Shown piece by piece: positions 24,713 to 34,265 of a stretch of 64,000 nt of DNA (the stretch's first letter is position 1; every line of letters begins with the position of its first letter). Location of the stretch: contig MU001508.1 in assembly GCA_010093485.1 (NCBI GenBank), positions 262,051-326,050 of the forward strand, given 5' to 3'. The notes under the pieces were generated by a model that saw only the letters and a list, made by a program, of their open reading frames with translations, was not told the origin of the DNA and ran no database searches. This DNA comes from Karstenula rhodostoma CBS 690.94 (taxonomy: Eukaryota > Ascomycota > Dothideomycetes > Pleosporales > Didymosphaeriaceae). Position numbers and translations under genes: made by a program.

Positions 24713-25170
24713 CATCCACCCATCCCATGACCCTAAGATGCACGAATGCCAGCAGGGATGCACTCCCTGGGAGCAGGCTAGTGCTGCTTGTGAAAAGCTT
24801 GGCGGCGGTTGCGCCATGCCATCAGACACTTGCTGCACGGGGCTGCCAGTCCAGTCACGGAATTTTCATCATGTAAAAGTTCATCCGACACCTGAGAGAA
24901 CTCTTTAAAAGGCCTCGGGCCCCAAGCCCCTCAATTGCCCCCACCGCCATGTTCTGTCCGCTTGCCCTGCTCCATCAATTGCATTCGCACAAGATCAATT
25001 CATAGCCGTTCCTCGCTGCACACCACTTCGACGCCCGCCAGAACCATCAACGCCTCCCAGAGATACCCCACACGAACCTGCATCTTCTTACCGCAACCCA
25101 GCACACCTCGACGCCCACTTCACGCACCCCAGATTCTCTCGCAGCCCTCCGTGTCGGCTAGCTTGGAACT

Positions 25171-26529
25171 ATGCCGGGCCGTCTTCTTTCTCTTGTTCGC
25201 CCCGCGCCTGCGTCATCGCCGCCCCTTGACCAGTTAAAAGGCCACAAGAAGCATTCCGACACACCGTTGTTCCCCCCTGTCTACTCTGTCGAGCGCCCCT
25301 CCCAGAAAAACAAATCACAAGAGTCCCTCGTCATGGAAGCTTTCAAACGCCACGGCCTGGGCGGTCGCCAGAACTCGTTCAAGAAGAGCCCCAAGACCAG
25401 CCCCAAGGCCGAACCCCAGCCTGCTGCCGTTTTGAACATGCTTGTCGAGTCGCCGCCCCTGGTCTTTTTCAATTCGCCGCAAACATCCACCGGTGCCATC
25501 ATCTCTGGCTTGCTCAACATTGAGGTGCACGAGCCGAATGTAACACTCGAGCACATGGAGATGCGTCTCCTCGCCATTGTTACAACAAAGAAACCCGTGC
25601 ACCAGCATTGCTCCGACTGCACTTCTCAGACTACCGAGATCCACAAGTGGGAGTTTCTGCGGGGAGCCGTCCAGTTGCACTTTGGCCAGCACTCGTTCCC
25701 TTTCAGCCATCTCGTCCCTGGACACTTGCCTGCGACCACCCACGGCCAGATTACCGCCCTGGACTACTACCTGGATGCCGTTGCTACCTTGTCCAACGGC
25801 AAGAAGCTGGAGTACAAGCGCGCTCTCGACATCAAGCGCTCCATCGTCCCCGGCCCCGATAAGCACTCTATCCGCATCTTTCCTCCTACCAACCTTACTG
25901 CATCCGTCAAGCTGCCTCCGGTCGTTCACCCCATTGGCGACTTTGGCGTAGAGATGCGCCTCTCCGGCGTCACCCAGACCAAGGATGACTCGCAGTCGCG
26001 CTGGCGCCTCCGCAAGCTCAACTGGCGCATTGAGGAGACCCAGAAGTCCATCTCTCCTGCTTGCCCCAAGCACGCCAACAAGGTCGGCGGAGAGGGAAAG
26101 GGCATTCTCCATGACGACACCCGTACCATTGCTAGCGAAGAGGTCAAGACGGGATGGAAGACCGACTTCACCGAGGGCAACATCGACTGCGAGTTCCGCG
26201 CCCGATGCAACATCGCTCACAACCCCCTCTGCGACATGGACAGCCAGAGCGGAATGAGCGTCCGGCACAACCTGGTCATCGAAATGGTCGTCGCCGAAGA
26301 GTGGGCCCCTCTCAAGAAGCTCAACCAAGCCACTCCCACGGGCGCTGCTCGTGTCCTCCGGACGCAGTTCCACCTCGTGCTCACCGAGCGCTCCGGCATG
26401 GGCATCTCCTGGGACGAGGAACAGCCCCCGCTGTACGAGGACGTTCCCGCCAGCCCGCCCACCTACATCGGCGACTACGATGGCCCCCCGCTCCACGACG
26501 AGCACGACGAGCTCCACCTCGGTCCTTGA
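25171..26529 (+). CDS. arrestin-related trafficking adaptor, Ldb19/ART1-like
   Basis: Alpha-arrestins recruit the ubiquitin ligase Rsp5 to plasma-membrane transporters and trigger their endocytosis. This single-exon gene encodes 452 aa. The N-terminal arrestin sheet includes SPPLVFFNSPQTSTGAIISG and LLNIEVHEPNVTLEHMEMRL, which fits the Ldb19 arrestin family. HSFPFSHLVPGHLPATTHG is the usual arrestin PFSF...P..LP region. Two PY motifs lie close together near the C-terminus, PPLY and PPTY, the expected Rsp5 WW-domain docking sites. CSDC and CEFRARC cysteine pairs are also visible. The start at 25171 (MPGRLLSLVR) is the first ATG in the frame; an internal ATG at 25333 is possible. The Ldb19 rather than another ART assignment is moderately sure. 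Confidence 0.85.
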   Translation: MPGRLLSLVRPAPASSPPLDQLKGHKKHSDTPLFPPVYSVERPSQKNKSQESLVMEAFKRHGLGGRQNSFKKSPKTSPKAEPQPAAVLNMLVESPPLVFFNSPQTSTGAIISGLLNIEVHEPNVTLEHMEMRLLAIVTTKKPVHQHCSDCTSQTTEIHKWEFLRGAVQLHFGQHSFPFSHLVPGHLPATTHGQITALDYYLDAVATLSNGKKLEYKRALDIKRSIVPGPDKHSIRIFPPTNLTASVKLPPVVHPIGDFGVEMRLSGVTQTKDDSQSRWRLRKLNWRIEETQKSISPACPKHANKVGGEGKGILHDDTRTIASEEVKTGWKTDFTEGNIDCEFRARCNIAHNPLCDMDSQSGMSVRHNLVIEMVVAEEWAPLKKLNQATPTGAARVLRTQFHLVLTERSGMGISWDEEQPPLYEDVPASPPTYIGDYDGPPLHDEHDELHLGP

Positions 26530-27252
26530 TCCTCACCCCATCACCATCACGAATCTCCTTAGTGTCACCACAAAAGTTTTCTGAATTTACACCCGTCTCT
26601 CGTCGGAGAATATACCCAACCTTGTTCAGCTCGATCTGTCGAGTCTTGTTGATTACCATCACCAGGAGCATCTTGGCTCTCACGATACCTCTTCTCTTCC
26701 ATCTCAGGCACTTCACTGTACACTAGCGCGGCGTTTATGGGACACTGGCTCGACGGCTCAAGCCTCGCCAACGGGGAATTGTTTTTGACGCTGCGAATCT
26801 TACCTTCACTGTGGTGGACAGAAGCCTTACGTAGTACATAGACCTCATAATACCTAGTGCAGGAGCATCGAAATCCGTCACGGATTCGATTCCTGCAATT
26901 GCCTCATTCACACAATTTTGCCATCCATCCCATGTGATTGCCCCCTGATTAGTCAGTGACATTACCCCGAGTGACACGCCCTCCGTTATGCAGGGCGTGT
27001 CGTTGACGTTCCGTTCTGCGGCTAGCGCATCACGCCACTGCACCTCGCGCCATCGCCTACTCACATGACGCGTGGAAGCCGCAACGAATACACCCCAACG
27101 CCGATCTCCGTCGCCGCTTGCTCCAACTCCGATCATGGCCTCGGAGTGCGTTCGGAGCCCGGAGCTCATCCCTATCTTATCAGATCTCTCGCCTTGCCTC
27201 CCGACATCGCACCACAACTGTGCTGTGCCTCCACGTCTACCCCTACCCAACA

Positions 27253-27276
27253 CGCACACACACACACACACACAGA
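27253..27276. repeat. (CA)n dinucleotide microsatellite
   Basis: About ten consecutive CA units lie within a C-rich region. Confidence 0.85.
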
Positions 27277-27767
27277 CACGCACACGCCAGCGCCTCACCC
27301 ACGCCACGCCACGCTTGCAACAAAGAATCCAGTCCAGACCCTGCATCAAACCACGCCTCCCTCGCCCGCCCACGCGCGCGCCCCACCCCTGACACATAGA
27401 AATCCTACCTCCATCCCATCCCATCCCATGGACTTCGCAGAACGCAGAACGCAGAACGCAGATGGGCGGCTACGTGTGGGTACGTACCTGTAGGATGCGC
27501 GCAGGGGTGGGGGGGACAACGAAGTCTAGAATCGAATCGAGGGAGGGCGTGTGAGGCAGATCGGTTTGGGTTGCGGGTAGCTACGGTGGGTGGATTGTTA
27601 CTTTTGGGCGAACGTCCATGTTTGTTTACTACTTTATGGGAGTCCGCTTTTTGGTTCGTGTCAACGATTAGAAAGGCATGGTGGGTGGAACTGCTGTTTT
27701 TTTTTTCTTGGCTGAGTAGGTGGGTGGATCAAGGTGGGAGGGTCGCTTGGCTGCTGGATGAGGTGCG

Positions 27768-27840
27768 ATGGGATGGGATGGGATGTGATGTGATGTGCTC
27801 TGATGTGGTTGTGATGTGCTCTGATGTGCTCTGATGTGTT
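27768..27840. repeat. GATGG/GATGT-type microsatellite
   Basis: Repeated GATGG, then GATGT and GCTCTGATGT units run in tandem. They look like stepwise slippage derivatives of one motif. Confidence 0.75.
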
Positions 27841-28015
27841 GGGTGTGACGTGGTGGTGTGACAGCGACTGAGAATGGATATGCACGAACGCGTATGTACA
27901 CCGGGGATCCGGGTAGGGAAGTTGTGGGCCTCTTACGAGTACGTACCTGATGTTGTGATTTGGTGGTTTTGTGGGGCGCGACGATGTTGTTGTTGCTGTG
28001 CCAGCGTAAGGTGTT

Positions 28016-28052
28016 TTCTTTTTCTTTTTCTTTTTTTTTTCTTTTTTTTTTT
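28016..28052. repeat. poly-T/C tract
   Basis: An almost pure T tract is interrupted by single C bases. It is probably a simple repeat; a worn poly(A) tail of a retroelement is possible but unsupported. Confidence 0.7.
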
Positions 28053-28596
28053 GGTGAAGTCGCTGAGCCAACTCGATAGGCTTTTTTTTATGTAAAGCTG
28101 CCATTGCAACTACCCAGTGATAAGGAAATATCTAGAGGTCCTCGATAGGCTTTACTTTGTCAGTATGCTTATTGAGATGATGTATTTTAGCTAGGAATGT
28201 TTTTTTCTTCATAGTCGGGTAGGCTTGCGGCTTATGATAGCAGGGTAATGTCTGCGATCACCTTGTTGGACTAGGTGAAGTAGATTGTAAGACCGGAGTG
28301 CTGTAGACATGGGAACTGAACTTTCTAGTCGAGTACAGTACAAACTGTCTTGCGCAGTCAAGTTCAGTAGTCTATCACGGTTGTCATCGACAACGGCATA
28401 CTGCAACGATGCACGCAGATTCATACATTGGACCGTGTGATGTAATATATGCCGCGAGGCGATGATCGAATTCTCGTCCACGGGACGGTAGGTGCTTCGA
28501 AAGCTCTAGAACACAATATGAAAAGTACCACACCAACCCATGATCTTTCCAGACCCAGGCCCCAGTTCTAGTCCATCTTGCCACATTCTACTCCCC

Positions 28597-29517
28597 TTAT
28601 ATAACTTCGTGTAACCGCATCGCCCCCTTCCCCAAGCTAGACACCTTGTCAAAACACCTCCCACACAGCATCTCCTCGGCCCCCTTCCACAGACACGTCT
28701 CATCACTCTGACAATCCCCCTCCTCTCTCGGCAACATCATCTGTGCCTCCAACCACCTCGCCAGCGTCGCATCCACGTCTCCCCCAACCCGTGCAAACTG
28801 CACGCCCCTCACTGCGGTAAACAGCTTCAAGACGGCATAGTCGCACGCCTCGTACTGCGCCTGCCACACCCTGACTTCAAGATACTCGGCCCCGGAAAAT
28901 GCAGCCGCTGCCTGCGCGGCGGTGAACTGCGGATCGGTGTCGAGGCGGAGACAGACTTGCCAGCGCGAGATGAGGTTGATGACGCTGGGGTACAGCACGG
29001 GCTTCGCAGAGGATGTGAGATGGGGAAGCGAGGCCAGCAGGGAGGGATGCGCGTGGAATATGTGCGGGGCGTAGAGCAGCTGTGTCGCTTCGTCGTGGAT
29101 CTTGCGACACGTGGACAGGATGGCTGGGTGGAGGGATGTCGCCGTCGACGTCTCGTTGTAGTGCCGCACGTTGAGGTCGTTTGCTCTTTTGGTGATGCTG
29201 TGCAGGTTCACGGCGTCTGGGCAGAGAAGCTCGGTGTAGATCTGGTTTCTGAGCTCTGCGGGGAGTCGGAAGAATAAGGAGGCTTCCTGGTCTGAGGTCG
29301 AGCCGGGTAGGACTCCTAGGCTCGAGGATATGGACTCGCGTTGTCCATCAAACACAGCGCCCCTGGAGCTTTGTTCTTTCCTTGTTGGTCGTGGTACGAT
29401 CGGTTTTGCGGTGTGTAGCTGGAGCTTGGGATGCGAAGGCTCAACAGCGGGATATGCGTTCGCTCCGTGGTATACCACGGCGGTATTTGGATGGTAGTAG
29501 AGGGCGTATGTTGCCAT
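28597..29517 (-). CDS. 2EXR/F-box-like protein, function unknown
   Basis: This uninterrupted gene encodes 306 aa. The segment FFRLPAELRNQIYTELL at residues 82-98 is the classic start of the fungal 2EXR/F-box-like family. It is followed by HPAILSTCRKIHDEATQLLY, which these large Pezizomycotina families share. Such proteins are expanded in the group, and their substrates or partners are unknown. The C-terminal part has CLWKGAEEMLCGRCFDK with three cysteines. The start at 29517 (MATYALYYHP) is the only ATG before the conserved block in this frame. A different minus-strand frame is open upstream and overlaps the first 200 bases (see findings), so the true 5' end could be more complex. Confidence 0.75.
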   Translation of the reverse strand: MATYALYYHPNTAVVYHGANAYPAVEPSHPKLQLHTAKPIVPRPTRKEQSSRGAVFDGQRESISSSLGVLPGSTSDQEASLFFRLPAELRNQIYTELLCPDAVNLHSITKRANDLNVRHYNETSTATSLHPAILSTCRKIHDEATQLLYAPHIFHAHPSLLASLPHLTSSAKPVLYPSVINLISRWQVCLRLDTDPQFTAAQAAAAFSGAEYLEVRVWQAQYEACDYAVLKLFTAVRGVQFARVGGDVDATLARWLEAQMMLPREEGDCQSDETCLWKGAEEMLCGRCFDKVSSLGKGAMRLHEVI

Positions 29518-30906
29518 TGCTGCTGATCCGTCCTCAATCGATTGGTCTTCGATTTTGGTAGAAGGCTTTCCCGGTTATATGAATTGGACCGGAAGTACGT
29601 AGGTTGCGGTACTGGGCGTTGCGAAGCAGTTGCGGCTGTGAAGCACGTGCTGGTAGGCGATTGAGATGGGGTGGTTGCTGGTGTTGACTGGCTCGAACTA
29701 TTCGGTGTCGATTCCTCGGATATTGTTGGGAATGCTGGTCGTATTATGACTGGCGATTCCTCGGATATTGTTGGGAACGCTGGCCGTATTATGACTGGCG
29801 ATGTCCAGGCTGCGGTCATTGGAGAGCTACTCTCCTATCTGTTTTGGGGGTTGGCTTTTCCCGGAAGTTTCTCCGGAAGTAGGTGTTGGGCTAGTCGTTG
29901 TTGCGAGTAACAATGGCGAGGCGATGATAGCCCCTAGGAAGGAATTCTAGGGCGTTATAAAGAATTCGACATGAAACAACAAAAAAAAAAACAATTTTGC
30001 CTACACCGTCCAAATCACGTTTTTGGCAAGCGAATCTTCCCGAGAGATATGGTCCGTGCGCTGTGATAACAGACGGTGAGCGAGAAGTAGCGCCACACGT
30101 CACACCACCTTCAGCGACCAGCTCACCACCTGCGCGCAGCCGTGGTCTGGCTGCGGCGTTGTCCCACAATAAAAACTTGTTGATATCTTCATCTCCTGGG
30201 ATCATGCGAGTACGATACTTTCCACGTTCTCCTGCTTTGGTCTCGATCCTTGAATGTGTTGGCGCGCCTGCGCCTACGATGTCCATCTGAAAAAGCTCAT
30301 CCTGTGCACACGCCGCACAGCGACTGCCACCGCATCGGCGGCGACTCGGCCAACCCGGCCAACGACGAAGGCCTTTTGAACAACACGTTTGGATCTTTGC
30401 AGTGCCCGAGTCATGAAAACCACTTCCGGAAAGCAAAAGCCCAGACTAGGTTCCGTGTCTCTGGCTCGCTCGATCTACGACGTGATCGGAGAAGCGGCAG
30501 AAACCGCGCAATTTTACGCTGTGAAACGCACCGACCAAAACAAGCATACGATAACGAGTCGCTTGAAACAATAAAATACCGAACGGGTCGCATGGGTTTG
30601 CTTTGTCCACAGGCGATATTGTATGGTAGGCTCTACCATCGGAAGAGAATATCTGGATGACATTTGTTACGCAGTAAATAAGCTACCAGCAGTCATGCTG
30701 CACGACCAGTATTCCATGATATGATGTTCCACCTCTTCATCCTGGACACCATCGCTCCACGCCGTTCGGGTATAATGCAACGCCTTCCTCCATATCGATT
30801 CCGTCCAAAGCTATGACCAATGCGGGTGTTTCCGCTCAAATCTGAGCCCATATCATTGTCCTCGTACTCTGGTATCCACCTCTCCACGCTATCGTCGTCC
30901 TGCTCT
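29518..30906. other. intergenic with a 45-bp tandem duplication
   Basis: No gene is recognised with confidence. The interval includes the 45-base direct duplication at 29710-29799. Confidence 0.5.
29710..29799. repeat. 45-bp tandem duplication
   Basis: Two adjacent 45-base copies (29710-29754 and 29755-29799) differ at only two positions. On the minus strand they keep an open frame and would encode a 15-residue repeat (SPVIIRPAFPTISEE). Confidence 0.9.
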
Positions 30907-31633
30907 TCAAACCATGCCAGCAATGCCTATACCCATGACTGCCATGGCTCCCACTTTCCACTCCGGTCCTACGGTTTTCGCAGCGCCCTCAATCACTGTC
31001 CTTGTAACACCCAGTCGTCCTGTGAGCGTTCCCATGCCTATCTTCCCTTTGCCAGGAGGCGGAGCGGCTTCGGATAGCGCCTCGTTGCGCAGTGTGATTG
31101 TGTGAGGGAGCCATGTCCGAGAGGTACCGCCAATCCACGTCTCAACCCACTGTACGGTGATGGATACTCCAGGCTCGTTCGGTGGTGCCGCCACAGGCGC
31201 AGGAGGAACTGCAGCAGGTGGTGCAGGCATAATTGCAGGAGGTACTTCGAGTGTTGCGGCCGGGGAAATGCTGGGGGTGATTGCTGAAGGGTTTGTTGAA
31301 ATTACCGCTGTAGATGTTGGCACAGCCGGCGGAACGACAGCCCCGACCCCGACGTTTGGAGCTGCTGGAACTGGCACAGCTCGACGAAGACTGCAGGCAC
31401 TGTCAACGTTCGCCATCACTATTGATATTACGTCCAACTCACTCGAGCTTCTGCATGCTTGGACTATCCGGAGCTTGGGTTATCGCAGGAGCATAGGAAT
31501 TTGGCGTCAAGGCTGAAACCGCGTCGACTCTGGTTGCCGAAGCAGACGTGAAGCGCAAGAGTTCGGCGAATTGAATAGCCTCGCTTGAGGTAAGAAGTGA
31601 CAGGAAAAGCGCGGTGATTGCTGTTGTCCGCAT
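30907..31633 (-). CDS. secreted fungal protein of unknown function, possible GPI tail
   Basis: The predicted secreted protein has 224 aa. Minus-strand exons are 31633..31443 and 31390..30907 (intron GTGAGT...CTGCAG). The signal peptide is MRTTAITALFLSLLTSSEA. A Pro/Ala/Val-rich, probably O-glycosylated stretch lies at about residues 65-135. A compact conserved block follows, with ITVQWVETWIGGTSRTWLP then HTITLRNEA and GKGKIGMGTLTGRLGVTRT. I recognise this as a type seen in other ascomycete secreted proteins, but know no assigned function. The C-terminus (WKVGAMAVMGIGIAGMV) is hydrophobic, consistent with a GPI signal or membrane anchor. Splicing is needed to join the signal peptide to the conserved block. 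Confidence 0.82.
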
Positions 31634-32449
31634 GTTGGGGTTGTTCTCAGCTGGTGCTTGTGGCGCATATCAGCAACTCGTTACCCATGTCGGTGTTTGG
31701 ACGTACCAGCGTATGCTGACACCAAAATCTGCGGGACAGAATGCCCAGATCCAAGGCTGCTTTATAAATCTTCTCGCTGCTCACTCAAGCGTCGAGCATG
31801 AGTCACGCACGATACTGTGCAGCTGCTGTCGAACGTCGATGCAGGCACCGTTCTCCGTAAACCTTCATTCACTGTTCGACCATGTACCGTGTCCAGCTAA
31901 TCTCGGATGCGATATCCTGCGTATGGAAGATGTTCTAAGGGCGAGGATTGGAAGAGCACAGCGTAAGCGAGCGGCGTAAAAGTGCTGAGTAAAGGAGTGT
32001 GTTGAATGTATGGCATTCAAAGAAAGCTGTATGTTATGGAAGAGAGACCTCGGAGTGATTGATCATGGCGTAGCATGACATGTTCTTGCCCGAGGCAGGA
32101 GCTGTTGCCATCGTGGGGCAGGCGGTGACGTGGAATCTTTAAAAGAAGGCAAGGGACGACCCTCCGCGGCAGCTCTTGCCGTCTTGATACTCCAAAGCCC
32201 CTTTGACGACAAGCAAGAACATTGCCGCCGTTGGATGCATATGATGTACCCATGTGTGTTCTCTGTAAGAGAATCCTGTTCCTCTGTACGCATCTTAACC
32301 GCTGAGCAGAGTCTTCGTTGAGGAAACTAAGCTTTGAGTTCTACATCCCTTGCTCAATGCATCCCAAAAACCTCGACACGATATCCCCCACGCAAGCGAC
32401 CGTCCCTTCCCATCCCTCCGTCTTTCCATCCCTCTGTCCCTCCCCTCCC
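31634..32449. other. intergenic
   Basis: The interval holds the promoter of the unknown secreted protein gene and the 3' flank of the GH25 gene. Nothing else is recognised. Confidence 0.55.
31761..31767 (-). promoter_or_regulatory. TATA box of the unknown secreted protein gene
   Basis: On the minus strand the sequence reads TTTATAAA about 130 bases upstream of the ATG at 31633. Confidence 0.45.
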
Positions 32450-33173
32450 TCACCCACTAGCCAACCTCGTTAACCCCGCCACATCCCCATTGAACACATC
32501 GCTATCCCCCCCATACGCATTACTATCCTTATACTGCCAAACAGTATAATACGGCCAGCCCCCCGGAATCGTCCCCGGCGCGCTCGCCCACCGCGCCAAC
32601 ATCAACGGACTCGTATCCTTGAACGCAGCGCTATTCCCTGTGCAGCTCGTCCACCAGCTCAGGTTCGTGTAGATGACGGGATACCGCCCCGTCAGGCTGT
32701 GGTACTGGTTCGAGAAGGACTGGATCCACGCGACGGTCTGAGTGGTGGAGAGGCCGCCGCAGTCGGCGACTTCGAGGTCGAGCATGCCGGGCAGCGTTCT
32801 GCCGTCGGCGCTCCAGCCGCCGCCGTGCGCGACGAAGTAGGAGGCTTGGTTCGCACCGGACGAGGAGCCGGGCTGTGCGAAGTGGTAGCCGCCGCGGATA
32901 AAACCTGCGTTTGTGGCGCCGCTGTAGTGCTGGGAGAACTTGGGTGGGGGTTGTTAAGAGGAATGGTGAAATGGGTGGAGACAATGTACGTACCTTGGGA
33001 TCTTGGTAGGTTGTGCCTTCTGTAGCTTTGATGTAGACGAAGCGGAGACCGCCTGCATACGCGGCTGCGAAGTCGACAGTGGGTTGGTAGTGCGAGATGT
33101 CGAAGCCTTGGACTGCGGCCTGGGACGTTGCGGCCAGGAGGGCGAGCGCTGAGAGGTGTGCTGCGAACTTCAT
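32450..33173 (-). CDS. secreted GH25 lysozyme (N-acetylmuramidase)
   Basis: This is a Chalaropsis-type muramidase that hydrolyses bacterial peptidoglycan between N-acetylmuramic acid and N-acetylglucosamine. Minus-strand exons are 33173..32994 and 32938..32450, giving 222 aa. The signal peptide is MKFAAHLSALALLAATSQAA. The GH25 barrel starts at GFDISHYQPTVDF with catalytic-site Asp25, and LDLEVADC carries Asp114 and Glu116 of the conserved DxE pair. IYTNLSWWTSC and LMLARWA...PGGWPYYTVWQYKD complete the family pattern. The intron falls at codon 60 in phase 0. Fungal GH25 enzymes are thought to act on competing or prey bacteria; fungi have no peptidoglycan of their own. Confidence 0.95.
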
Positions 33174-34265
33174 CGTCGTAGAATTGCTGGAAACCGAGTT
33201 GAGTCTGACCTCGCCTTGAGCACGCAAAAAGCTCAGGATCTCTACACAGCTTTATACGTCCGTTCTGTCTTTGATATAACAGTCGTCCACAGACGGCGCA
33301 CGACACTATTCCCGAACCCTCACCACTTTAGCGAGAGTTGCGACGATCCCATCGTACACGCCCCAATCGAAGTCCAGCGCTCTAGACATGTGTGGACGTT
33401 GCTTCGTATCCCGGACTTGTTTTCGCCTCTGATCGTCATACTCTTGTTTCGAATCGGCAGGTGTGTTTCGCGATACGCATTCCTATATCGGGAGGTGCGT
33501 GGTAGGCACAACGTAGAAGCTTAGTTGTGGAGGTTGTTTCCTACGCCGAGGAAACTCCAGGGCCAGTTTGCGCGGCCCGGTAGACACAACCGGCTGGAAC
33601 CGTACGAGAACTTGCGCAAGGGTCGAGAAACACGAGAGTCGAACCATCGAGCTCCAGGCACGCTCTGAACGGCCGACGAAGGATGGACGAAACTGACATC
33701 ATCGTATCGTCGAACACAACATTCGCGTGTCGGACCGCATTCGATTGAGGAAAGAATACGAGATTGAGGTGGCTATTAATATCGCGCGGAAGAGCCCTGC
33801 AATTCTTGGGCAAAGATCGCCGTGCTTGTGCAACGACACAAGCCTGCCCTGGCTGCGTCCCAGCAGCGAATGCCGGACGGAGCCCGGTTTCCGCAATCAG
33901 AAAAAAGGCCAAGGACAGGACCCTGTCGACGGGACCGGCAGTTCTGGAATGTATGTATGTAAGTCTTCGGAATTCAGTCGTTCGTATGGTGGAGATGCAC
34001 GCGATTGACTCTGGCTGAGGCCGATCATGTTGAAGAATATCATTACACGATAGTCGTGGTCCTATGTTCATGGTCGCGTAGCTGCGCTCGCAACTCTGTC
34101 GATCCCGTACTTACCTATGTACAATCGTGCATATCGTAGCATGCACCCCCCAATGCAAGCGAGCCAAGGCCTGCTCCAGGTCGCAGTCCTCCCGGACCGT
34201 GACAAACCCTCCAAACGCCGTGAAAATGGACCAAAACATCGGATATCACCGTCGTCCTGCTAGAC
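33174..34265. other. intergenic
   Basis: The 1.1 kb interval holds the GH25 promoter and the GH76 3' flank. A 176-codon minus-strand frame at 33541-34071 has no recognisable motif and is not annotated. Confidence 0.5.
33251..33256 (-). promoter_or_regulatory. TATA box of the GH25 gene
   Basis: On the minus strand the sequence reads GTATAAAG, about 80 bases upstream of the ATG at 33173. Confidence 0.5.

Larger units (their letters stand above)
21512..25170. other. 3.7 kb gene-poor interval with microsatellites
   Basis: No gene is recognised between the six-cysteine pair and the arrestin gene. Open frames at 22.9-24.3 kb on both strands lack motifs. Simple repeats lie at 24029-24080, 24456-24524 and about 24640-24712. 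The last 250 bases are pyrimidine rich and likely the arrestin 5' leader. Confidence 0.5.
26530..28596. other. 2.1 kb gene-poor interval rich in simple repeats
   Basis: No gene is recognised. Contents are a (CA)n run at 27253-27276, GATGGGATG and GATGTG-type repeats at 27768-27840, and a long T/C tract at 28016-28052. It lies between the 3' ends of two convergent genes. Confidence 0.55.

Noticed and set aside
24423..24908. Repeat-rich open frame over the CCAG and CACCAG microsatellites
   Set aside because: The predicted protein is only simple repeat translation (PASQ and HQHH type) and has no context.
25315..26517. 400-codon minus-strand frame opposite the arrestin gene
   Set aside because: Plus-strand arrestin motifs and PY motifs are clear. 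The antisense frame is a by-product of GC-rich third positions.
33541..34071. 176-codon minus-strand frame between GH25 and GH76
   Set aside because: No motif, no splice-consistent extension, atypical composition; probably chance.
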